Below, piece after piece: positions 41,530-49,048 of a stretch of DNA of 64,000 nucleotides. This stretch comes from Ensifer sp. LC163 (GTDB lineage Bacteria > Pseudomonadota > Alphaproteobacteria > Rhizobiales > Rhizobiaceae). Numbering within the stretch: position 1 is the stretch's first letter; every line of letters starts with the position of its first letter. The notes beneath the pieces are model-generated. The model searched no databases and was not told where the DNA came from. It saw only the letters and a list, made by a program, of their open reading frames with translations. The position numbers and the translations under genes are program-made. Where the stretch lies: positions 62,001-126,000 of the forward strand of contig NZ_MBSS01000008.1 of NCBI RefSeq assembly GCF_001695855.1, read 5' to 3'.

Positions 41530-42825
41530 ATGGCCAATTTCGGCGATATCGGCAGCGGCCAGGCTTCGACCGGTGACGGCTTGCCGGCGCCGCAAAAGCT
41601 GCGCAGCGAGGATGCCCGCACGCTGCGCGCCGGCTTTATCCCGCTGGTGGACGCATCGGTGCTGGTGGCCGCTTGCGAGTTCGGCTTTGCTCGCAAGGAA
41701 GGCCTGACACTCGATCTGGTCAAGGATGTTTCCTGGGCCAATGTTCGCGATCGGTTGGCTTTCCGTCAGTTCGATATTGCCCATATGCTCGCGCCCATGC
41801 CCGTTGCGGCGATGCTCGGTCTCGGCTCCAACCCTTCGCCTGCAATTACGCCCTTCTCGCTCGGGCGCGGCGGCAATGCCATCACGCTGTCCAACCGGCT
41901 CTATGCCCGCATGGCCGAGGAAGGGGCGCTCGGGGGCGCTGAGGACGCGCTTGCCAACGCCCGAGTGCTTGCTGCCGTGCTTCGGCGCATGAAGGCACAC
42001 GGCGAAGGGCCGCCGACCTTGGGCGTGACCTATCCTTTCTCCTCGCACAATTACGAATTCCGCTATTGGCTGGCGGCTGGCGGCATCGATCCCGACCGCA
42101 ACGTCAAGCTTGTGGTGGTGCCGCCGCCGATGACCTCCGACGCGCTCGCCGCCGGCGCGATCGATGGTTTCTGCGTCGGTGCGCCCTGGAACATGGTTGC
42201 ATCCGAGCGCGGCGTCGGGCGTATCGTGGCCGCCAAGCAGGATATCTGGCCGTCGGCGCCCGAAAAGGTCGTCGGCATGCGCCCTGAATGGGCCGAGGCC
42301 AATCCGGAAACCGTTTCACGATTGATCGTGGCGTTGGATGCGGCAGCGCAGTGGTGCGACGATCCGCAGAACCGTGCTGCCCTGTCCGACGCGCTCGCCG
42401 ACCAGCGCTATGTCGGCGCCCCGGTCGAAATCATCCGCCGCGTGCTTTCCGGCGAGTTCACCATCGACGCTCACGGGCAGCGCCGGGTCATCGACGATTA
42501 CTTTGTCTTCCATCGCCGTTTCGCCAACTATCCCCGACCCAGCCACGCACTGTGGATCTACAGCCAGATGGCGCGCTGGGGGCAGGTTGGCCTCAGCCCG
42601 GACGGGATGACGACCGCGGCTTCGGCCTATCGCCCGGACCTCTATCGGCTCGCGCTCGGGAATGGCGTGGCTCCAGTGGGTGCTGACATCAGGATCGAGG
42701 GCGCATCTGCCGACGATGGCTTCGTGGACGGGCATGTTTTCGACCCTGCCGCCATCAAGGCCTATGTCGAGGCGTTTCCCGTGCGTGCGACGGGCGGTGC
42801 AGTCGCTTTTGACGCCGACAACTGA
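41530..42825 (+). CDS. nasS: NasS, cytoplasmic nitrate sensor
   Basis: This is a 431-residue homologue of nitrate-binding NrtA without a signal peptide, as expected for NasS. The shared core AAQWCDD is present here (LIVALDAAAQWCDDPQNRA) and in the nrtA product of this window. YPFSSHNYEFRYWLAAGGIDPD matches the substrate region of the family. It sequesters NasT until nitrate binds. The ATG at 41530 is chosen, while a GTG nine bases earlier, also with a good ribosome site, is possible. It is followed by the nitrate operon's regulatory region. Confidence 0.92.
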   Translation: MANFGDIGSGQASTGDGLPAPQKLRSEDARTLRAGFIPLVDASVLVAACEFGFARKEGLTLDLVKDVSWANVRDRLAFRQFDIAHMLAPMPVAAMLGLGSNPSPAITPFSLGRGGNAITLSNRLYARMAEEGALGGAEDALANARVLAAVLRRMKAHGEGPPTLGVTYPFSSHNYEFRYWLAAGGIDPDRNVKLVVVPPPMTSDALAAGAIDGFCVGAPWNMVASERGVGRIVAAKQDIWPSAPEKVVGMRPEWAEANPETVSRLIVALDAAAQWCDDPQNRAALSDALADQRYVGAPVEIIRRVLSGEFTIDAHGQRRVIDDYFVFHRRFANYPRPSHALWIYSQMARWGQVGLSPDGMTTAASAYRPDLYRLALGNGVAPVGADIRIEGASADDGFVDGHVFDPAAIKAYVEAFPVRATGGAVAFDADN

Positions 42826-42983
42826 AGGCGTCGGCCGCTGCTTGTTTGGGCAGAGTCGCCAGGCCGATTGTGTGCGGCGCACAATAATTCAGCAGATTCT
42901 ATAATAGCCATTTTTATGGGCGGCTTCATCAAGTTGTATTTTTATCCTTTAATCTCAATATATTAAAGCTACTCCTCTGAAAC

Positions 42984-42999
42984 TGGCACGACCCTTGCT
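42984..42999 (+). promoter_or_regulatory. Sigma-54 promoter of the nitrate assimilation operon
   Basis: TGGCAC-GACCC-TTGCT is an excellent -24/-12 element, with the GG and GC dinucleotides ten bases apart. Transcription should start near 43010, exactly at the first leader hairpin. The DNA upstream (42890-42975) is AT-rich, as is usual for NtrC-dependent enhancers. I did not find a clear NtrC site. Confidence 0.85.
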
Positions 43000-43009
43000 T
43001 CTAAGAAAT

Positions 43010-43141
43010 CGCTTCGATCAACGGCGATTGAAGCGAGTTCAAACGCCAGATCGCGTTTGCCAGAGACACTGACGTCGCAAGGTTTTTGTTTCCCGAGGAT
43101 TCCTCCTGATCCCGGACGCAATCTCCAAGCGGCGTTTTTTT
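43010..43141 (+). promoter_or_regulatory. NasT-responsive antiterminator leader
   Basis: Hairpin P1 pairs CGCTTCGATC (43010-43019) with GATTGAAGCG (43026-43035), with one G-U, around the hexaloop AACGGC. This has A at position 1 and G at position 4, as ANTAR proteins require. Hairpin P2 pairs CAAACGC (43040) with GCGTTTG (to 43059) around the hexaloop CAGATC, which does not fit the A1/G4 rule. A seven-T run follows a short GC stem near 43114-43141 and may be the intrinsic terminator. The arrangement matches known NasR/NasT leaders. Confidence 0.7.
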
Positions 43142-43180
43142 ATGTCCGGCTTTGCCCGGCAGCAGCAGAGGAACCTGCGC

Positions 43181-44473
43181 ATGACCAAGTTTTCGACCGG
43201 CGGCCTGACCCGCCGCAGCCTGCTGAAGACCACAGCCACGGCCGCCCTGTTCGGTGCGGTCAAGGCGGCATTCCCTTCCGGCGCGTTCGCTCAGGCTGCG
43301 GGTCCGGAAACGACCAAGGCCGTGCTCGGCTTTATCGCGCTCACCGATTCCGCACCACTGATCGTCGCCAAGGAGAAGGGCCTGTTCGACAAGTACGGCA
43401 TGACCGAAGTCGATGTGGTCAAGCAGGCTTCCTGGGGCACGACACGCGACAACCTCGTGCTCGGTTCGGCCGGTGCCGGCATCGATGGCGCCCATATTCT
43501 CACGCCGATGCCCTACCTGATCTCGACCGGCAAGGTGACGCAGAACAACCAGCCGCTGCCGATGGCGATCCTTGCGCGCCTCAATCTCGACGCGCAGGCG
43601 ATCTCGGTCGGTGGCGCCTATGCCGATCTGAAAGTCGGGCTCGATGCTTCCGCGTTGAAGGAGGCCTTTGCGAGGAAGAAGGCGGAAGGCGCTGCGGCCA
43701 AGGTGGCGATGACCTTCCCCGGTGGCACACACGACCTCTGGCTGCGTTACTGGCTTGCCGCGGGCGGCATTGATCCGGACTCGGATGTCGAGACGATTGT
43801 TGTTCCGCCGCCGCAGATGGTCGCCAACATGAAGGTCGGCACCATGGACTGTTTCTGCGTCGGCGAGCCTTGGAACGAGCAGCTCGTCAACCAGAAGATC
43901 GGCTACACCGCCGTCAACACCGCCGAGATCTGGAACGAGCATCCGGAAAAATCCTTCGCAATGCGTGCCGACTGGGTGGAGAAAAACCCGCGCGCCGCCA
44001 AGGCGCTCACCATGGCCATCCAGGAAGCGGCGCAATGGTGCGACGACATGGCCAACAAGGAAGAGTTGGCGAAGATCGTCGGCAAGCGCAGCTGGTTCAA
44101 CGTACCGCCGAAGGACATCGTCGACCGGCTGAAGGGTGAATACGACTACGGCAACGGCAAGATCGTCGAGGCCAGCCCGCATTTCATGAAGTTCTGGCGC
44201 GACCACGCCTCCTATCCCTTCCAGAGCCATGACAGCTGGTTCCTGACGGAGAACATCCGCTGGGGCAAGTTTGCGCCCGACACCGACATCAAGGCGCTCG
44301 TTGCCACGGTCAATCGCGAAGACATCTGGCGCGAGGCGGCCAAGGAGCTCGGCGTCTCCGACATCCCGTCCTCGACCTCGCGCGGCATCGAAAAATTCTT
44401 CGACGGCAAGGTGTTCGACCCGGCAGATCCGCAGGCTTACCTGAAGAGCCTGAGCATCTCGCGCGTCGCCTGA
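43181..44473 (+). CDS. nrtA: Nitrate-binding ABC transporter protein NrtA/NasF
   Basis: This is a 430-residue periplasmic binding protein. The ATG at 43181 follows AGAGGAAC and starts a twin-arginine signal (LTRRSLLKTTATAALF). The earlier ATG at 43142 lies inside the terminator T run. Family landmarks are GFIALTDSAPLIVAKEKGLF, FPGGTHDLWLRYWLAAGG, FCVGEPWNEQLV and AAQWCDD. It captures nitrate (possibly nitrite) for the NrtBC importer. It leads the operon nrtA-nrtB-nrtC-nirB-nirD-nasA-cysG. Confidence 0.95.
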   Translation: MTKFSTGGLTRRSLLKTTATAALFGAVKAAFPSGAFAQAAGPETTKAVLGFIALTDSAPLIVAKEKGLFDKYGMTEVDVVKQASWGTTRDNLVLGSAGAGIDGAHILTPMPYLISTGKVTQNNQPLPMAILARLNLDAQAISVGGAYADLKVGLDASALKEAFARKKAEGAAAKVAMTFPGGTHDLWLRYWLAAGGIDPDSDVETIVVPPPQMVANMKVGTMDCFCVGEPWNEQLVNQKIGYTAVNTAEIWNEHPEKSFAMRADWVEKNPRAAKALTMAIQEAAQWCDDMANKEELAKIVGKRSWFNVPPKDIVDRLKGEYDYGNGKIVEASPHFMKFWRDHASYPFQSHDSWFLTENIRWGKFAPDTDIKALVATVNREDIWREAAKELGVSDIPSSTSRGIEKFFDGKVFDPADPQAYLKSLSISRVA

Positions 44474-44532
44474 GCCTTCGTGGCGGCGGCCGAACCCCGC
44501 CGCCGCCCGACTTGAACCTTTAGGAGAACGGT

Positions 44533-45426
44533 ATGTCCGTCACCAACCTCAAGCTTCCGCAGGATGCTGCCCCACGGCACGCGGCCCGTGTCATCGCCTT
44601 TACCCGCGCCGCCAGACCCGGCGCCAGTGGCCGGCTGCCGGCGGCGCTCGCGACGGCTTTGATCAATCTCGTCCCGCTCGTGGTCACCCTGAGCTTCATC
44701 CTGGTCGCCTGGCAGGTGATCTGTTCGGCGCCAGACTCGAGCTTGCCGGCGCCGACAAGCGTTCTCGAAGAAAGCTGGGAGCTCATTGCGCACCCATTCT
44801 ATGTCGGACAAGGGGTCGATCAGGGTCTGTTCTGGCATATCTCGGCCAGCCTGCAGCGTGTTGCGATCGGCTATGCGCTTGCTGCCGTCGTCGGTATCGC
44901 GCTTGGCGCACTCGTCGGCCAGAGCGCCCTTGCCATGCGCGGGCTCGATCCGATCTTCCAGGTGCTGCGCACGGTGCCGCCACTCGCCTGGTTGCCGCTG
45001 TCGCTTGCCGCCTTCCAGGACGGCACCCCCTCGGCGATCTTCGTGATCTTCATCACCGCGATCTGGCCGATCATCATCAACACCGCCGTCGGCATCCGCA
45101 ACATTCCGCAGGACTACCAGAACGTCGCCAAGGTGCTGCGGCTCAATGCCTTCGAATATTTCGGCAAGATCATGCTGCCGGCGGCGGCCCCTTACATCTT
45201 CACCGGCCTTCGCATCGGCATCGGCCTCTCATGGCTCGCCATCGTTGCCGCCGAAATGCTGATCGGTGGCGTCGGCATCGGCTTCTTCATCTGGGACGCA
45301 TGGAACTCCTCGTTGATCAGCGACATCATCGTCGCGCTGATCTACGTCGGCATCGTCGGCTTCCTCCTCGATCGTCTCATCGCCCTCATCGGCCGCATCG
45401 TCACCCGCGGCACGGCAACCGCGTGA
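44533..45426 (+). CDS. nrtB: Nitrate ABC transporter permease NrtB
   Basis: This 297-residue permease has about six membrane helices. The BPD_transp_1 region starts near residue 110 and includes the EAA-type loop IPQDYQNVAKVLRLNAFEYFG. LRTVPPLAWLPLSLAAF and IGLSWLAIVAAEM are typical of NrtB/SsuC permeases. The gene has AGGAG ahead and lies between nrtA and nrtC. It forms the membrane channel for nitrate uptake. Confidence 0.95.
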   Translation: MSVTNLKLPQDAAPRHAARVIAFTRAARPGASGRLPAALATALINLVPLVVTLSFILVAWQVICSAPDSSLPAPTSVLEESWELIAHPFYVGQGVDQGLFWHISASLQRVAIGYALAAVVGIALGALVGQSALAMRGLDPIFQVLRTVPPLAWLPLSLAAFQDGTPSAIFVIFITAIWPIIINTAVGIRNIPQDYQNVAKVLRLNAFEYFGKIMLPAAAPYIFTGLRIGIGLSWLAIVAAEMLIGGVGIGFFIWDAWNSSLISDIIVALIYVGIVGFLLDRLIALIGRIVTRGTATA

Positions 45427-45440
45427 GAAAGGCAAAGATC

Positions 45441-46241
45441 ATGACCAAGAGCTATCTTTCGCTTGAGCTTATCGACAAGAGTTTTGAACGCGGCGGCGTC
45501 AGGACGGAGGTCCTGAAGCAGGTCTCGCTTTCCGTCGACAAGGGCGAATTCATCTCGATCATCGGCCATTCCGGCTGCGGAAAGTCGACGCTGCTCAATA
45601 TTGTCGCTGGCCTGACGCCGGCCACCACCGGCGTGGTCCTGCTCGATGGCAGGGTTGCCGACGAGCCGGGACCGGACCGCGCCGTCGTCTTCCAGAACCA
45701 TTCGCTGCTGCCCTGGCTGACGGTCTACGAGAACGTTCGCCTCGGCGTCGACAAGGTGTTCGGCGCGACCAAGGGTAAGCCTGAGCGCCATGACTGGACC
45801 ATGCGCAATCTCGAGCTGGTGCAGATGGCCCATGCCGCCGACAAGCGTCCGTCCGAGGTTTCCGGCGGCATGAAGCAGCGCGTCGGCATCGCCCGGGCGT
45901 TGGCCATGGAACCGAAGGTGCTGCTGCTCGACGAGCCGTTCGGCGCACTCGATGCGCTGACCCGCGCCCATCTGCAGGACCAGGTGATGCAGATCCACGC
46001 CGAGCTCGGCAACACGGTGCTGATGATCACCCATGATGTCGACGAGGCGGTGCTGCTTTCCGACCGCATCGTCATGATGACCAACGGGCCTTCGGCGCGC
46101 ATCGGCGAGATCCTCGACGTGCCGCTTGCCCGCCCGCGCCGGCGCATCGAGCTTGCGGCCGACCGAACCTACCTCAAATGCCGCGAAGCGGTGCTCAAGT
46201 TCCTCTACGAGCGCCACCGTTTCGTCGAAGCTGCGGAGTGA
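45441..46241 (+). CDS. nrtC: Nitrate ABC transporter ATPase NrtC/D type
   Basis: This 266-residue ATPase has Walker A GHSGCGKST near residue 43, signature VSGGMKQR, Walker B LLLDEPFGALDAL and the H loop MITHDVDEAV. It is a single-domain NrtD/NasD-type subunit without the binding-protein-like C-terminal half of cyanobacterial NrtC, so it presumably works as a homodimer. The ATG at 45441 follows AAAGGCAAAG. The gene starts 14 bases after nrtB and ends five bases before nirB. Confidence 0.93.
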   Translation: MTKSYLSLELIDKSFERGGVRTEVLKQVSLSVDKGEFISIIGHSGCGKSTLLNIVAGLTPATTGVVLLDGRVADEPGPDRAVVFQNHSLLPWLTVYENVRLGVDKVFGATKGKPERHDWTMRNLELVQMAHAADKRPSEVSGGMKQRVGIARALAMEPKVLLLDEPFGALDALTRAHLQDQVMQIHAELGNTVLMITHDVDEAVLLSDRIVMMTNGPSARIGEILDVPLARPRRRIELAADRTYLKCREAVLKFLYERHRFVEAAE

Positions 46242-46246
46242 TCCCC

Positions 46247-48706
46247 ATGGCTCAAAGCACAAGCGAAAAACTGGTCATCATCGGCAATGGCATGGCGCCG
46301 GGGCGCATGCTCGAAGAGCTGTTCGAAAAGGCCCCGGGTCGCTATGAGGTCACGATCTTCAACGCCGAGCCGCGCGTCAATTACGACCGCATCATGCTGT
46401 CGCCGGTGCTGTCTGGCGAGAAGGAATACGCGGACATCGTCATCCATGACGACGCCTGGTACGCCGCAAATGGCGTCACCTTGCACAAGGGCGCCAAGGT
46501 CGCTCAGATCGACCGGACGGCCTGCACGGTAACCTCGGAAAACGGCATCACCGCCAGCTACGACAAGCTGGTGATCGCCACCGGCTCCAGTCCCTTCATC
46601 ATTCCCGTGCCCGGCCATCAGCTACCCGGCGTGCTTGCCTACCGCGACCTCGACGACGTCGAAAAAATGCTTACCGGCAGCAGGGGCGGCGGCCGTGCCA
46701 TCGTCATCGGCGCCGGCCTGCTCGGGCTCGAGGCGGCCTATGGCCTCAAGCGCCAGGGCATGGAGGTCACCGTCATCCACCTGATGCCGACGATCATGGA
46801 GCGTCAGCTCGATCCGGCCGCCGCCTATCTCCTGGAAAAAGCGCTGACCGAACGTGGCATCGAGATCGTCACCAAGGCCAACACCAAACGGATCCTCGGC
46901 GAAACGAAGGTCGAGGGCATCGAGCTCGAAGACGGCCGGATCATCGAGGGGTCGATGGTCGTCATGGCCGTCGGCATTCGTCCGGCGTCAGGCCTGGCGA
47001 AGGAAGCCGGTATCGCGGTCAACCGCGGCATCGTCGTCGACGACGGCATGATGACGTCGGATGCGGCGGTCTATGCGCTCGGCGAATGCGCCGAACATCG
47101 CGGCACCTGCTACGGCCTGGTGGCGCCGCTCTATGAAAGCGCCAGGGTGCTTGCCGACCGGCTGGCCGGCGGTGATGCGGAATATCATGGCTCGGTCACC
47201 AATACAAAGCTCAAGGTCACCGGCATCAATCTCTTCTCCGCCGGCGACTTTGCCGATGGCGAAGGTCGCGAGGAAATCGTGCTCCGCGATGCGACCGCCG
47301 GCGTCTACAAGCGCCTGGTGCTGAGGGAAAACCGCATCATCGGCGCCGTCCTCTACGGCGAAACATCGGACGGCTCCTGGTTCTTCGATCTGATGAAGAG
47401 GGGGGCAGATATCACCGCCATGCGCGAAACCCTGATCTTCGGCCAGGCCTATCAGGGAGGATCCCCGCTGGACCCTACGGCGGCCGTTGCAGCCTTGCCG
47501 GATGATGCGGAAATCTGCGGCTGCAACGGCGTATGCAAGGGCAAGATCGTCGCGACGATCACGGGCAAGGGACTGACATCGCTCGACGAGGTGCGCGCCC
47601 ATACCAAGGCATCCGCCTCCTGCGGATCCTGCACGGGTCTCGTTGAGCAGGTGATGTCCTTGACGCTCGGCGAAGCCTACAATCCCGCTGCCGTCCAGCC
47701 GATGTGCAACTGTACCGAACTCGGCCACGACGACGTCCGCCGACTGATCAAGGCCAAGGGGCTGAAGACCATTCCCGCCGTGATGCAGGAGCTGGAATGG
47801 AAGACTTCTTGCGGCTGCGCCAAGTGCCGCCCGGCGCTCAACTATTATCTCGTCTGCGATTGGCCGGACGAATATGCCGACGACTACCAGTCGCGCTTCA
47901 TCAACGAGCGTGTGCACGCCAATATCCAGAAGGACGGTACCTATTCCGTCGTCCCGCGCATGTGGGGTGGGGTCACCAACTCCGGGGAATTGCGCGCGAT
48001 CGCTGACGTGGTCGACAAGTTCGAAATCCCGATGGTCAAGGTTACGGGCGGTCAGCGCATCGACCTGCTCGGCATCGAGAAGGAAGACCTGCCCGCCGTC
48101 TGGGCCGATCTCGGCAAGGCCGGCTTCGTGTCGGGCCAGGCCTACGCCAAGGGTCTGCGTACGGTGAAGACCTGCGTCGGTTCCGACTGGTGCCGCTTCG
48201 GCACGCAGGATTCGACCGGGCTCGGCATCCGCATCGAGAAGTTCATGTGGGGTTCCTGGACCCCGGCCAAACTGAAAATGGCCGTCTCCGGCTGTCCCAG
48301 AAACTGCGCCGAGGCCACCTGCAAGGATATCGGCGTCATCTGCGTCGATAGCGGCTTCGAGATCCACTTTGCCGGTGCCGCCGGGCTCGACATCAAGGGC
48401 ACCGAGGTTCTCGGTCTGGTCAGGACCGAGGACGAGGCGCTCGAGCATATCGTCGCGCTGACGCAGATGTATCGCGAGCAGGCCCGCTATCTCGAGCGGA
48501 TCTACAAGTGGGCCAAGCGCGTCGGCCTCGAGGAAATCCGCCGCCAGATCATGGACGATGCGGGACGTCGCAAGGCGTTCTTCGATCGCTTCGTCTTCAG
48601 CCAGAAATTCGCCCAGGTCGACCCCTGGTCGGAGCGTGTCTCCGGCAAGGACAAGCACGAGTTCCGACCAATGGCGACGGTCGGTTTTTCCCAGGCAGCG
48701 GAGTGA
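46247..48706 (+). CDS. nirB: Assimilatory nitrite reductase large subunit NirB
   Basis: This is an 819-residue NAD(P)H-dependent siroheme enzyme. In order: an FAD/NADH Rossmann region (LVIIGNGMAPGRML, ATGSSPFIIPVPG, AIVIGAGLLGLEAAYGL), and two BFD-like [2Fe-2S] parts with CGCNGVCKG and CGSC, then CNCTELGHDDVRRLI and CGCAKCRP. Then come the ferredoxin-like and siroheme/[4Fe-4S] domains with CVGSDWC and CPRNCAEATC. It reduces nitrite to ammonium in the cytoplasm with NirD. The ATG at 46247 is chosen over an in-frame start inside nrtC. Confidence 0.96.
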   Translation: MAQSTSEKLVIIGNGMAPGRMLEELFEKAPGRYEVTIFNAEPRVNYDRIMLSPVLSGEKEYADIVIHDDAWYAANGVTLHKGAKVAQIDRTACTVTSENGITASYDKLVIATGSSPFIIPVPGHQLPGVLAYRDLDDVEKMLTGSRGGGRAIVIGAGLLGLEAAYGLKRQGMEVTVIHLMPTIMERQLDPAAAYLLEKALTERGIEIVTKANTKRILGETKVEGIELEDGRIIEGSMVVMAVGIRPASGLAKEAGIAVNRGIVVDDGMMTSDAAVYALGECAEHRGTCYGLVAPLYESARVLADRLAGGDAEYHGSVTNTKLKVTGINLFSAGDFADGEGREEIVLRDATAGVYKRLVLRENRIIGAVLYGETSDGSWFFDLMKRGADITAMRETLIFGQAYQGGSPLDPTAAVAALPDDAEICGCNGVCKGKIVATITGKGLTSLDEVRAHTKASASCGSCTGLVEQVMSLTLGEAYNPAAVQPMCNCTELGHDDVRRLIKAKGLKTIPAVMQELEWKTSCGCAKCRPALNYYLVCDWPDEYADDYQSRFINERVHANIQKDGTYSVVPRMWGGVTNSGELRAIADVVDKFEIPMVKVTGGQRIDLLGIEKEDLPAVWADLGKAGFVSGQAYAKGLRTVKTCVGSDWCRFGTQDSTGLGIRIEKFMWGSWTPAKLKMAVSGCPRNCAEATCKDIGVICVDSGFEIHFAGAAGLDIKGTEVLGLVRTEDEALEHIVALTQMYREQARYLERIYKWAKRVGLEEIRRQIMDDAGRRKAFFDRFVFSQKFAQVDPWSERVSGKDKHEFRPMATVGFSQAAE

Positions 48707-48710
48707 GATG

Positions 48711-49046
48711 ATGGACATGAACTGGATCACAATCGGTGACATTTCGGACATTCCGCTCCGCGGCGCACGCTGCGTGCGAACGCCTCAAGGCAAGATCGCC
48801 GTCTTCCGCACGGCCGAAAACGAGGTTTTCGCCATCGAGGATCACTGCCCGCACAAGGGCGGGCCGCTGTCACAGGGCATCGTCCACGGCACGGCCGTCA
48901 CCTGCCCGCTGCACAACTGGGTGATCTCGCTCGAAACCGGCAAGGCGCTGGGCGCGGACGAGGGCGCCGTGCGCACGATCCCCGTGCGCAACGACGGCGG
49001 CGCACTCTTCATCGCGCTTGAAAGCCTGATGATCGCGGCGGAATAG
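48711..49046 (+). CDS. nirD: Assimilatory nitrite reductase small subunit NirD
   Basis: This 111-residue Rieske-like protein has VFAIEDHCPHKGGPLSQG and VTCPLHNWVISLETG. Both C-x-H positions are present here, so unlike many NirD proteins it may still bind a [2Fe-2S] cluster. ATGs at 48708 and 48711 are adjacent, and GGAG spacing favours 48711. It lies between nirB and nasA in the operon and partners NirB. Confidence 0.92.
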   Translation: MDMNWITIGDISDIPLRGARCVRTPQGKIAVFRTAENEVFAIEDHCPHKGGPLSQGIVHGTAVTCPLHNWVISLETGKALGADEGAVRTIPVRNDGGALFIALESLMIAAE

Positions 49047-49048
49047 TC

